Positions 10,529-22,508 of a stretch of 64,000 bases of DNA are shown piece by piece (within the stretch, counting starts at the first letter, position 1; the number at the start of each line of letters is the position of its first letter). Both the position numbers and the translations under genes were made by a program. Source of the DNA: Lycium barbarum (lineage: Eukaryota > Streptophyta > Magnoliopsida > Solanales > Solanaceae); the NCBI RefSeq assembly GCF_019175385.1, contig NC_083343.1:55698457-55762456 (forward strand), read 5' to 3'. Below the pieces are notes generated by a model. The model saw only the letters and a list, made by a program, of their open reading frames with translations. It searched no databases and was not told where the DNA came from.

Positions 10529-12467
10529 CCCCCCTCATTCTTCATTCAAAAACACCTCAAAAACTCTCTAATATTTTGGAAATTTCCTCAACCTTCAAAC
10601 ACCAAAGTTTAGCCCGAATTAAGTATAATCTCCAGATTCAAGTTCAGACATCGTATAGTTACGATTATAAAATCGTATTGCGATGGATCTTGGCTTGGAT
10701 TCACGACGGATATTGAAGATATTGCAGTTCCAGCGGAAGTAAGGTATGAATCTTCCCTTGTTGATATTAATTCAGGTTACTTACGGAGATAAGGCTACTA
10801 AATGACTATATAATAAAGTTGGTTAGTTAATAAATTTGGAAAACATCGTGGGGGATGGTTTATGGAGCATATTGGTGTTGATAATGTTGTTGTTGATGTT
10901 GGTATTGTTGTTGTTGTTGTTGGTTGTTGGATTGTGAATTCGGGCTAGGCATATAAACAGGGGAGATGCTGCTCGAATTTCGGTAGATTCTAAATGGAAT
11001 TAAATTTAAGGCTTAAGATGGGCGTATGGCATTGAGCCTAACAAAAGTATGAATGGTTTACATGTAGATTTATGATCTTGGAGGGATAAACATTGAGTGG
11101 CCAAGGAGACCGAAAGGTACATTAAGGCTAGTCCCTTTCTTTCTAAAGGCATGATTCCTTTCTTGTGAATCTATACATGTCTTCCATAGTGTCCTTATAT
11201 CCAAAAGCTAGAGATTTATGATTCTTAGAGTCTTATGATGCTAAATATGAGTATGCTTTTACGATGATAATGATGATGATGATTGTGATGATCTTATTTC
11301 TAGAAACTCCAAAGTTATGGTTTTAATACTATCATGAGATCATTGAGTATCTTTCATGATTTTCTTGATTTCATCCATTGTTGTTGACCTCACCTTATGA
11401 TAGTTGTTCCTTCAAGGTGAGATATAGCGATGATGATTGTTCCGCAGCACTACTATTACAGGCCATCTTTATCTCATGCATAAGGCCATCTTTATCTCAT
11501 ACTATTTTATATATGTATGAGAAATGTTTTTGTGAAAAGGCTAAGCATGCATGATATCTGCCTTAAGAGGCAATTGGAGGTACAGGCCATCTTTATCTCA
11601 TGTTATGTTTCATATTTCTTATTATGTTTTTATTCATACCTTACATACTCAGTACACTATTCGTACTAATGTCCTTTCGTGTGGGCGCTGCGTTCATGCT
11701 CGTAGGTTCAGGTAGTCAGCCAGACGATCCAGCCGAGTAGGACCTCCACTAAGCTGCAGTCAGTGCGCTCTATTTGGTTCGGTGCTGCAGCCCTTTTTGG
11801 TATGCTATCATGACATGTAGATATATGGGTATGACAGGGCCTTGTCGTGTCCTCCCTACAGCTCATATTCCATAGAGGTCTGTAGACAGTTGTGTATAGT
11901 AGGAGTATTGTTTAGCTATGTCAGCTTTTATTTTGTTGTACTTCATATGTAGTGGCCTAGTCGGCCTACACTGTTATCCTTGGTACGCATGATTGTTTAA
12001 ATATATGTATGTACGGGTTGTGAGTTTTCGATGCAAAATTCGTGTTAACTCTACCGGAGACGGTATAGTTCAGTTATGAGTTATATATGGGCCACCAGGT
12101 TAATCAGTGAGAAGTAGGTACGAGTATAGGGGTGATTGGTCAGTAGTGGTCGGGCACTCATCACGGCTCATCGGTTTGGATCGTGATAACAAGAACGCAG
12201 CTCAGACGATAATTCAGCCTTTGAAGAAGTGTCACCTCTCATGTATAGTAATTGATGAAAGAAAGCAACTCTCACAATAATAATTATGGACAAACAAATT
12301 AGGTCTCTTAAATTAGGAGAATGGGAGAATGCTGATTGAATTTTCCACTACTCAAACATGTAAGGATCCTGAAAGATTCGATCGATTACATTTTTATAAA
12401 AAAGCCTTATATCACTAAAATAATTACCAGATATTGCTGTCATAAAATTCATTTTTTCCATCAATCT

Positions 12468-12624
12468 TCAGATAAATTCATTACTTAATCCTATGAACGG
12501 TAATTTTTGCACATATGCACAACCATAAAAAGAGGAGTGCATTTTGATATCTGAAAGAGGCTTTTGATGCTCTCTAATAAGAGGAAGGAGATCAGTTCCA
12601 TCAGTTCTTCTTACTTTACTCTTG
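12468..12624 (-). pseudogene. Candidate last exon of an unidentified host gene fragment
   Basis: On the minus strand a pyrimidine-rich tract ending CGTGTAG precedes 12624, a convincing acceptor. The following frame is open for about 51 codons (SKSKVRRTDGTDLLPLIREH...) and ends in TGA at 12468-12470. The phase fits the upstream candidate exon at 13441-13535. I do not recognise the product. It could be chance; the support is the acceptor, the matching phase and the ordinary-looking amino acid mix. Confidence 0.25.
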
Positions 12625-13440
12625 CTACACGAAGAGAGAAGAAAGATTCCTAGTCTCACTTCCTTAATATTCTATTTGTAGAATACTAGATGGGCATGGC
12701 CCGTGCTCAACACTAATGCTCTATCACTTTCGCTATGGTATTATTAGTTTTATAATTTACAGGAAGTTGATTCATTCATCATTCGTAAAATTATGGGAAG
12801 TCATCAAACTTCTACCACTGTAATAAACAAAGATAATCAGAATTATAGAAGGAATAAAATAGGCTCCTGTATGCATTTAATAACATTAATCTTCATTATT
12901 CTGGCATTAAGTATATCAAAATAGTTACCGAACCATGAAATCAACACTGATCCACATTGAAATCAAAATAGATTAGATAACCATTACCCAAACACTACTA
13001 CGTAGATATATGCATATTAAGGGCATGGATGCATAATATGCCATTTTTATGTATGATAAGCACAAAAGATAACACAACTACATTCTACGTCCCTAGCACT
13101 ATTTAGCTCAATCGTACTTGAATACTATAAACACTACAATTATGTAATAAAAAATATACTTAGGAAGTATTTGCATTTTCAAGCACATCACTCAGCATGC
13201 TTAATTAATCATTGCTATGAGTACCAGCTTAATCCCCAACTTGATAGTGAGAGCTTTGCTCTTCCAAAAACAGCAAAGTGGGAGAAGGTTGTTGTACCTT
13301 CAAAAAGCAAACAAATACCAATAGTGTAATACATATTCTGCAATAACTGGCAGGGAAAATATCATAGATTATCCTAAGAGCTGCATGACCTTAACATACT
13401 AAACTAACCAAAAGATAAAAAATTCAAATCGTTCGTGTAC

Positions 13441-13535
13441 CTGTCCCAATGGAAGAATGAGTGATCTGTTCCCCTGCGGATCATGATCTTACCACTTTGT
13501 CCCTGATGGCCAGCGAGGAAAAATATCTTCATCAT
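13441..13535 (-). pseudogene. Candidate upstream exon of the same unidentified fragment
   Basis: Minus-strand frame from an ATG at 13535 (MMKIFFLAGHQGQSGKIMIR...) to a donor-like GGGACAG|GTAC with the exon ending at 13441. Splicing to 12624 would keep the frame. A second frame across the same DNA ends IFPRWPSGTKW and a stop, so the reading is ambiguous. Product not recognised. Confidence 0.2.
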
Positions 13536-16470
13536 TTAAAAATCCAGGACCAATCTTTTATCAAGTGCGGAGCTCAACATTACACGCTGTAAATTGTTAC
13601 ATTAGCTGTAAATTAAGAAAAAATATATATAACTTGTATCTTATAGTTCAGCCAAAAAAATTGATAGAATTGATCAGAAAAGGAAACCTACTAAATGCAC
13701 TTAGTTTGAAGATGTAGGTGCAGTTACGCATTTCTACATATATTCATATGCATAACTGTACTAAGCACTAAATCAAGAACAGTGCAAATGTCACAATTAA
13801 TTTAAACCAAGAGTGTAAGAGTAGGACTAAAGCTAGCAAGAAAGTGGATAAGTTCTACTAACTTAATCCATATTATGAGTCTGCTAAAGCTTTTGAAAGA
13901 CTACCATAACAGTTTTTTGTAGTTGTGGTTTAGGTACATGTCTTGTTGCTTTTGTTAATGAACTTCTTTTTCCTTTTAATCTTTCGGAGGAATTTGCATG
14001 TTAAGTTCATATAACATATCATGACAACTCCAGATTCTGATATTACTAAGGTACTATATTTTACTATAAAATAATAAGATGAAGTTCAGGAAATCATTTC
14101 AGAAGGGAAGTGTTAAGAGATAATTATATACAAAAATAACAGTGTTTCCCTCTCTATGTACAGTTTAAACTTTTAAATGAGGCAGTTCACTCAAATTTAA
14201 CTAAAAGTACCTAAAGGACCATGTCTGAGGAAAAAGGGACCTGCTTCTGTTTATGAAACCTAGCAACCAAACTGATCCCATTGGGCTTGTGTTGACCAGA
14301 TCTAGCAGTGAGTAGTAGATATTATTGTTGCATAGACAAACTCAGAGATGCAATGGTAAACAGTGAACAGATTATGACAAGGAAAATCTCATATCATGTT
14401 TATATTTGTACACAAATAATATGAATTACAGGGTCCAACACCAGTAAATGCCGCAATTATTATGTTTGCACTGGTAACTTTATCATCAAATATGGATCCT
14501 TGAGTACTCAATTTCTTTTGGTGATTCTGCCAAGCACAATGTTTGTGTTAGATAGAAGTCTACTATTTAGATGTTTACTTGGAAAATTTTCTCCTCTGTC
14601 CCAATTTGGTTATTCAATTCTAACTTGACGCAATTATTTAAAAAAGAATACACTGCATACTTAAATACCCCACTTGTGGGGTTGCATTAGGCATTGGTTG
14701 TATACTACATACTTAAAAGCCGTAAATCTAGTCCATGAATTCTCAGTTGTTTTGGACATTTTATCAAACACTAAGCGTATCAAAGTTCTAACTAATTTGG
14801 CTTTAGGACAAGAAGAATGGGCCTAAAAAATGAAAACCAACAGAATGAGACTGGTCCCATATCCTAAGTGAGAGCAGCATAATAATAGCTGAAACTAAAT
14901 ATTTGAAGGAGAACAACTGAATTTCTCATCCAGAAAGAGTTGCTATTAATGTTCAGAGTCAGCTTATCGACAAAATGTTCAAAATCAAGTAAAAGAACCA
15001 TTTGCACGCAATTCTCGACCAACATCTGGAAAGTTGTATATTCAGTCGAGGAGAAACAAAATTAGCAATTGAAGAAGGTGGATGTTGAATATAAGGAAGA
15101 TGTAAACAGCTATAGTTGATAACATAGCAGGACAAAAAAGTGGAAGAGTCTGAAGACTGATTTGTATGCAGTATGCTTTTGTTGTCTAATCTCTGGATTT
15201 AATTTTTCTGATTGAAAAAATGTTTTCCTTTTCAGGAGACATCAGCTATGTCCAAAAAACAGTGGCACTTTTGTTGCATAAGATCAACCATAATCTCACA
15301 AGATTTCAAGCAGAAGTAATCACAAAGAACCCATAAAGATCACTATTTTCGCCAACACCCATATAGATTATCTCATCAGATTAAGAACTAAATCTATCTA
15401 CAAAATCTTTCTACTAAAACACACACACACACATATCAAGAAAACAAAAACAGGAATAAATCAACAGTCTGTTCATTCAGAAAGCAAATTCATTTAAAGG
15501 AAAAGCTAATCTAAGGAAAAAGTCGAAACCCACTATTCTAGTTACCAAATATCCTTGAAAACACCATGAATCATACACAGATAAACTTCAATCCCATCAA
15601 ATCTAGAGCGAGATGTCTCCCAATCAACATCTCCATACAATACCAGTGACTAATTTCAACAGCACCAGCACATGTTTAAACCCTTTATTGAATCTATTCA
15701 CTTACCAATTCAGATGAAGTGTCAAATTTCACTACTTTCATCAAATAAATAGAAGGAAAAAAAAGAAGAAGTTGAATTCTTAACCAACTCAAATCAACCA
15801 ATGCACAACAATTTTAAGAACATTTTTAGGGTTTACCAAGAATCACAATCAACTATCACTCACATCATCGAAAGAGGAACAAAAAAATAAACATCTTTAC
15901 CCAAACAACAAAAATTAAGACATACCTAGATCAAATCAGACACAAATCAACATACCCTGATGTTATTTTCACAAACAAAAAAAGTTTCATACCTACGCTT
16001 CCTATTTCCTACGCCAACTTAGTACATGCCCCAAGAGAAAGCACCCAAGTTGTAAGGAAAATGGCCAAAGCACTCGAGCATATCTGGGTATAAACATGCG
16101 ACAACCTTGGTTACTGGAGATTAGGGCTTAGAGATTGGTAGACCTGCTGGTGTTTCCATAAAACAAATAAGTGTTTTTAATTTTTAGAATGTTTTAGTTT
16201 TATTATATTTCATTTGGCAACTATGTTTTCAAGGAAAAAAGGTTTTTAAGTTCTCAATGTTTTGGTACTCTATTTCATTTGCCGCTCCTCTTTGGCGCTC
16301 AAGGCCCAAATAATGAATTGCGATTTGGGACCAGTTACTGATTTTTTTAGAACTAGATTTAGTACATTCTATAAAGTACACAATTATGGACCAGATTATT
16401 ATCTCATCCCTATGTGTACTTTTAGGGACCGAATTTTTATCCCGTCGTTAAATGTTGGTCGCAGATAAGC

Positions 16471-16485
16471 CTTTTTCTTGTAGTG
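16471..16485. mobile_element. Right terminal inverted repeat of a CACTA-type DNA transposon
   Basis: CTTTTTCTTGTAGTG is the complement of CACTACAAGAAAAAG, the classic end of plant CACTA (En/Spm) elements. The 300 bp to the left looks like CACTA subterminal sequence (GGGACCGAA, GTCGTTAAA). I found no matching left end, so the element is truncated or its partner is lost. It breaks the minus-strand LTR of element E, whose outer part begins at 16486. Confidence 0.65.
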
Positions 16486-16820
16486 TTTGGGCCGTAAATC
16501 ACCAATAGTAGCGCACCCCCACTGTTATCATAATATAGTGTGGGTTCGTCCAACATATGGTTCATTCATCCAATATACGGTTTGCAAATCCAATATATGG
16601 TCCATATATCCCACCTTCGAGATGAAACTTGGACGAAACGTATTCTCTTCGATTCATTTAACCTCTAATCCTTCCAAAGCATACCAAACTTAAACTTAAA
16701 CCCCCGTATACTCAAAATGGACATGTCTATTCTCAAGAAACCTAAATTATACTATCCTCTCAAAATCTACGACGACCAACTCATGATGGAACTCAACGTA
16801 CGAAAGTACGAGGTGTAACA
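16486..16820 (-). repeat. Element E: start of the 3' LTR
   Basis: On the minus strand it begins TGTTACACCTCG at 16820, right after the E polypurine tract, and resembles the start of the LTR at 38902. It is cut at 16485 by the CACTA-type end. Confidence 0.8.
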
Positions 16821-16856
16821 TCCTTCTCTCCTCAGAAACATTCATCCTCGAATGTT
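16821..16856 (-). other. Element E: pre-PPT hairpin and polypurine tract
   Basis: On the minus strand AACATTCGAGGATGAATGTT (16856-16837) is followed by purine-rich GAGGAGAGAAGGA up to the LTR. Confidence 0.85.
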
Positions 16857-16879
16857 AAACTCTCAAAAGTCCATAAAAT

Positions 16880-17303
16880 TTTTGATAGAGTCTTCTCCAT
16901 AATTATACGGCTACCCACCTGTCATGCAGCCCAATAACACAATATAATGCCACATAGGGCTACAACAATCAATTCAACCTCACACGAATGAAAGTAACTG
17001 ACAATATAGTGGTTACCTAAAGATGATGGTATCATGGCCTGGACCTGCTCTAGGGTCGGAAACAAATAGGGGTATCTACATATCATATCTTCCTCGGCTT
17101 TCCAAGTAATCTCTTCTACATTCCTATTCCTCTCGAGCACTTTTATGAACACTACATCTTTTGTTCGCAATCTACAAACCTAGCGGTCTAGCAAGAACTT
17201 CCTCATATGATAACTACTCTGTAACCTGAACATCAACTATAGGTATGACTTTGGAAGGGTCTCCGATGCACTTAAGAAGCATGGATACATGGAAGACTGA
17301 ATG
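16880..17303 (-). pseudogene. Element E: integrase C-terminus and chromodomain
   Basis: From 17303 leftward the minus strand reads the FHVSMLxKCIGDPSK block. It continues after a frame break as a chromodomain (VVFIKVLERNRNVEEITWKAEE) at about 17160-17060. The chromodomain is thought to tether integration to modified histones. The coding sequence is interrupted at 17303 by the solo LTR and continues at 20239. Confidence 0.9.
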
Positions 17304-20238
17304 TGTTACGTCCCGTATTTTATACATTGGGACAATCCGGATTAACTATGATAAGTTAGGGCCAAGACCATTCCGGGACTTGAAGTCGAGACTTTTGACC
17401 TTCGATTTTATTTTGAGACATAAGTTGTTCATGAAATTGTTAGCATGGAACACTTAGGAAAAGTTGGGACCAAAAGTCACATAATTGGAAGTTGAAAATC
17501 ATGCAAGTAGTCCCACACTTTGTGGCCAATTTTAATTGGTCCAACTCATGTGTGGGCCATGGACACATGGAGAATTTATGTGGAGGCTTAAAAGATGACT
17601 TCTAAGTCATCTCTTATCATTTCAACACTTAGAAGAAATCAAGAAGTTGAAGAACAACTTCAACACCCCTCTCGGTCAAGAACAAGAGAAAACCAACTCC
17701 AATTTCATCCCTTCCAAAAATATTTCTTTGGTGCAAATCCACTAATTGAAGGTCCCTAAGTAACGTGGAAGTGTTGTTGGAGCGATCAAGCCATCCGTTT
17801 AGTAGATCGCAAACCCTAGACAAAGTGTGGAGTTGAAGAAGAAAGGTAAGATTTGATCTTGTTTTATGTGTCATAAATGTTGTATGCATGTTGTAGTATG
17901 CTAAAATGGACGAAAATCATGAGATAGGGTATGTTGGAAATGGGTCGTGTGCTTGGTGTGTTAGCCGTGTGAGATGTGTGTATGTTGTGTGGTGTGGAGG
18001 TGATGAATTGATCTTATGTAGCACGTTTGATTGTTGTAGTGTGTAGGATGGCTAAGAATCACTAATATATGCATGTGTGGTAATAGCCGAATGTGGGTCA
18101 TACTATATGCCAAAGAACGCATTAATGTCGCTTAGTGTTTTAGTGGTTGTTGTGATGACTTTTATGTTGGAAATGAGAGTTTAATGTCGCAAGTTGATAT
18201 GGTAAGTGTTGTGGACTGATTTGGAGAATTATGTGCAATTAATGCAACTTTTATTTTCATGAGAATAGCATTGTTAGAATGTGGATTGGTGGTGCAAATC
18301 ATGATTCGAAAGTCGGAAGTGTGTACAGCGAGGTTCTCGGGTTTGGGACTGTTTTCGGAAAAATTGGAGCGATTGTTGGATTGTTGGAAATATTGTGTAA
18401 ATTGTTTAAAATGTCCTTGAATATTGTTGGTATGGGTTCGGGTTGGAAATTGAATGTATGAGCGGTGATGTGGCTTGAATGTAAGCCGTCGAATTGAATA
18501 TTATGAATGTTATTGAATGATGAAAAAGAGAGCTATTAATGTTATATTGCCTTTCGGATTGGTCATTGGGGTTGTTAGGTTGGTTATTGTTGTTGTGATT
18601 GTTGATTTGGCCGAGTTAAATTCTCGGGGTTGGCCTTTTTACAGGGGAAATGCTGCCCAAATTTCTGTAGACTTGAGTATTAGTTTGGAGTAAATCGCCT
18701 AAGTGCCTATGGCTAATGTTTGATATTCGTTGGCATATTTGTAGAACTTGGAGAGCCCGAGGCGTAGGTTGGGATTAGCTTGAGTTGGGCTAGCTTGGAG
18801 TGCGTACGAGGTATGTAAAGCTCAAACCTTCCTTCTTTTGGCATGCCTTAGTTATACATAGGTTATATCACGAGCCTCGAGGAAATTCTAAATTCGCAAT
18901 CCGAGTACGTTATGACTCTTATATATTTCTTGGCACTCGTATGTTTGATGTGATGAAATATGAATCCTTATGTCTTTAAAATAACTGATTTCCAAATGTT
19001 TCACAAAAAGTTTTGTTTTAAAGAATTCCGTAATTATGGACGCCATATCTTTCACATAAAGGCTCGGATTGCTTCGATATCTTCGTAGGAGTTTGTATGG
19101 CGTATGATGAGTATGTTCTCCATAGGCGGGCCCAGCTCGGGTCGATACTCGTCCGTGGGTCCCGCGACTTTCCTTTATGTAATTCGGAAGACTTTTGAAA
19201 TAATTTGGTATGACTATTATTTCGATTTCCAAGTATGGTCATTTTACTTATATTTGAGTCCATGATAATGATTTTATGCATATGGTTACTCACGACTCTG
19301 CTCGTGCGTTCTGTTATATCTTTCACCGGATCCCGGGCCGGTTCTGTTGTCGTGCGCACTTTGATATATTCCGGTGTTATGCTGTGTTGATGGTTCACCG
19401 AGCCACTCGCTAGAGGGCCGGGTTCCACTTATATTTGGCGTTATGCTGTGTATGGCGTTATGCTGTGTTATGATGTGTGACGGGGATACGGAGATTTGAA
19501 CCTTCTGGTGTTATGTTGTGTTATGGCGCCATCGACGGGCGGGCGACCATATTCTCTGTGCCCTATGCATGACTTATATTTTGAGAGTAAACATTTTGAT
19601 ATTTTGGGTTTGCACTTATGTTCTGTACTTCTATTTCGTTTATGCCTCAGATTTGTTTTCTGTATCTTCTGCTTTGCATACTCAGTACATATTTCGTACT
19701 GACCCCCTTTCTTCGGGGGGCTGCGTTTCATGCCCGCAGGTGCAGACGCACAGTTTGGTGATCCAGCCGTTTAGGATACCCTCTTCTGCTTTTTGGAGTG
19801 CTCCTCTTATTCCGGAGCCTACATTTTGGTATATATCTTCGTTCGTTGCATATGTATGTATTTGTTCAGGGGTACGGCGGGGCCCTGTCCCGCCATATGA
19901 TTTGGTCTGTCTGTTTAGAGGTCTGTAGACGTATATGTGGGTTTTGTGCCTACTTCTGTACGGGTGTGTTTGTATGATCCCACTTGCCATGGCAGCCTTG
20001 TCGGCGTGCATTTGTATATGTTTTGGGCTGTTGCGCCATTTGATAGCCTTGTCGACTTCTGATATATATGTACATATATGGTTGTGTTTGAAATGTGTCT
20101 GAGACAGTTTGATATAATTTGAGGCAGCGTGTGATATTTGTGCCCGTATACGCTATCTGTATGTGATTCGGATTTGATGAGTGTGTTCGGGTGCCCAGTT
20201 CGGGCACTAGTCACGGCCTACGGGGTTGGGTCGTGACA
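17304..20238 (+). repeat. Solo LTR (2.9 kb) with perfect GAATG target duplication
   Basis: TGTTACGTCC...GGTCGTGACA is flanked by GAATG at 17299-17303 and 20239-20243, and the integrase frame of E resumes directly after it. No PBS or PPT adjoins, so this is an LTR left by LTR-LTR recombination. It is related to the element A LTR. Landmarks: donor-like AAG|GTAAG (GT 17846), ACAG|GGGAAATGCTGCCC near 18640, GTATGTAAAG near 18812, CAGTAC/GTACTG hairpin and CTGAC at about 19683-19703, CCCGCAG|GT (AG 19738-19739), and a GGCGGG/CCCGCC hairpin at 19876-19894. Confidence 0.95.
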
Positions 20239-21985
20239 GAATGTACAGACTCTAAGTTTGAAGTTAGGTCTAACTCATAGGCTACTTGGCCTACTCTACG
20301 CACAATCTTGTAAGGCCTGATGTACCTAGGGCTAAGCTTGCCCTTCTTACCAAATGTCATGACGCCTTTCATTGGCGACACCTTCAAGAACACCTAGTCA
20401 TCTACTTGGAACTCTAAGTCTCATCGTTGATTATCGGCACAAGACTTCTGACCACTCTAAGCTTCTAATAATCTCTCCTGTGTGAGCTTAACTTTCTTTA
20501 CCGCCTGCTGGACCAAGTCAGGCCCTAATAGTCTGGATTCTCTAACCTCGAACAGTCAAATAAGGGATCTACACTTCTGCCTATAAAAGGCCTCATACGG
20601 GGCCATTTGAATACTAAAATGATAATTGTTATTGTACGCAAACTCAATAAGCACAAGTGGCCATCTCAGCTACCTTTGAAATCCAACACACATGCTCATA
20701 ATATATCCTAGAGCGTCTAAATAGTGCGCTCGGCCTGTCCGTATGTCTGGGGATGGGAAATTGTACTAAGATTTACCTGTGTCCCCAATCCCTTCTGGAA
20801 AGACATCCAGAAGCAAGCTGTGAACTGTGCACCTCTATCTGAGATAATAGATACTGGGACACCATGGAGGCATACTATCTCTCTTATACATAACCTCGCA
20901 TACTCCTCAGCAGTATAAGTAGTCCTGACTGGCAGAAAATGTACTGATTCTGTCAGCCTATCAACAATCACCCAAATACAGTCAAACTTACGCTGAGATC
21001 GGGGTAAAACTGTAATGAAATCCATATTAATCATCTCCTGTTTCTAAGTTGGTATGTCTATATCCTGCAACAACCCACAAGGCATCTGGTGCTCAACCTT
21101 TACTTGCTAAGAATTGGGACAGTGGCTATGAACTCGGCTATCTCCTTCTTCATACCATTCCACTAATAAATCTCCCTAATGTCTTAGTACATTTTCACCG
21201 ATCCTGGATGAATAGAATAGCAGGAATAATGAGCCTCCGCTATAATCTGCTGGCGTAACCCTGCAACATCGAGAACACACAATCTGCCTCGATACTTAAG
21301 GACTCTGTCCTATGATCTCGAATGGTGACTTCTCCTTCAGCGGAGCTGTTTCTCTATAATGGGTCAATAAAGGATCTTCATCCTTACGCTTTTTTCACCT
21401 CGGCTACTAAGGATGATATTGTTGTTTCTTGGATAGTAACTCCTGCATCCCTTGAGTCTATCAATCTGACTCCCAAGCCGACTAACTGATCAAGTTCATG
21501 ATCCAACTCTCTTTTCTCAGCCTGCAAATATGACAAGCTACCCATAGATCTGCGGCTGAGAGAATCAGCTACTATATTTGCGTTCCCTGGATGGTACATA
21601 ATATGAATATCATAATCTTTCAGCAGTTCTAATCACCGCTTCTACCACAGATTTAACACCTTCTACTTAATGATATATTGAAGACTCTTATGATCTGTAT
21701 AGATATCCGCAAGAAACCATATAACTAATGTCTCTAGATCTTAAGGGCATGAATAACGGCAGCTAAATTCAGGTCATGGGTCGGGTAATTCTTCTTGTGC
21801 TTCCTGAGCTGCCTAGAAGCATAAGCAATTACCTTACCATGTTGTATCAATTCACAACCCAATCCGATGCCTGAAGCGTCACAATAAACAGCATATCCCT
21901 CGAATCTCTGTGGGAGTGTCAGAACTGATGCCTAAGTCAATATGTCCTTCAACCCCTAAAACCTCCGCTCACAGGTGTTTGTCCA
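20239..21985 (-). pseudogene. Element E: RNase H end and integrase core
   Basis: Minus strand, right to left: RNase H remains ([14 protein letters not shown] and HPGNANIVADSLSRRS, 21985-21384), then the integrase zinc-finger region, then the catalytic core at 21034-20717 (MDFIT, SDRGAQF and QAER blocks, so all three acidic residues are still readable). The basic GPY/F region (FLKVSPMKGVMTFGKKGKLS) lies at 20393-20239. Stops and frameshifts separate the blocks. It is cut at 21985 by LARD and at 20239 by the solo LTR. Confidence 0.9.
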
Positions 21986-22464
21986 TGTTATATCCCGTAT
22001 TTCGTACGTTCGGATATCCCAAAGTAGTCGTGACGAAGTAAAGGGAATGACCATTTTCAAAAATTTATTATAATGTATAAGTTGTTGTGAATATTATTTA
22101 CGAACATTGGTAGTATGGAAATAGTGAGGAAGACTAAGGGTAAAAAAGAAAATTCACGAAAAGGGTTCATGGAAAATATTGCGAAGGACTAAGGGCAAAA
22201 TGGAAATTTCACAAAAAATATCAAGAATGTTCTTGAAGGGCCCTTGGCCGTGTGGCATGCCCCTATATGTCCACATTTTTATTAATTAATAACGGCTAAT
22301 GGTAAATTATAACAACATAAGGGGCAAAGCTTGCCAAAGAAGACATTAGTCTTCTTTGTTAAAATTTCAAGAAAACTCTAGAAACAAAAAATGACAAATA
22401 AGTCATCTTTGCCACCAAATTAAGAAGAATCTAGAGATGGATAGGTGGCCACATAAGATTCGAG

Positions 22465-22508
<44 letters not shown>

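Larger units (their letters stand above)
9990..12188 (+). repeat. Element Y: 3' LTR (about 2.2 kb)
   Basis: Starts TGTTACATCCC after the polypurine tract. The end reads TCGTGATA where TCGTGACA is expected, so the terminal CA is probably mutated and the right edge is good to a few bases. It is related to the LTRs at 45006, 38902 and 61394. Landmarks: CpG-rich palindromes 10395-10481, TATA box 10521, donor-like AAG|GTATG (GT 10744), GTT-triplet run near 10880-10925, CAG|GGGAGATGCTGCT near 10960, CAGTAC/GTACTA hairpin from 11650, CTAAT branch-like motif at 11666-11670, and acceptor-like CGTAG|GT (AG 11704-11705). Confidence 0.85.
12189..16470. other. Longest stretch without LTR sequence; possible host-derived DNA
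   Basis: About 4.3 kb of AT-rich DNA with none of the LTR, gag or pol signatures seen elsewhere. Long open frames are absent. On the minus strand there are stretches of intron-like composition and two short candidate exons at 12468-12624 and 13441-13535. A CACTA-type terminus closes the right end. It may be ancestral host sequence, an intron-rich gene fragment, or cargo of a DNA transposon; sequence alone does not decide. Confidence 0.5.

Noticed and set aside
7690..12188. X LTR (7690-9695) and Y LTR (9990-12188) as the two LTRs of one tiny element
   Set aside because: The two LTR ends belong to different families, and the X LTR end matches the tail at 6024-6042 instead.
15727..15745. TTTCACTAC as the left end of the CACTA element
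   Set aside because: The next bases (TTTCATC) do not match CACTACAAGAAAAA, so only the right end is supported.
16025..16100. Short minus-strand frame starting MFIPRYARVLWPF near a GTATGA donor-like site, as a first exon
   Set aside because: It is about 32 codons and ends in a stop before the donor; no known domain. Left inside the unassigned island.
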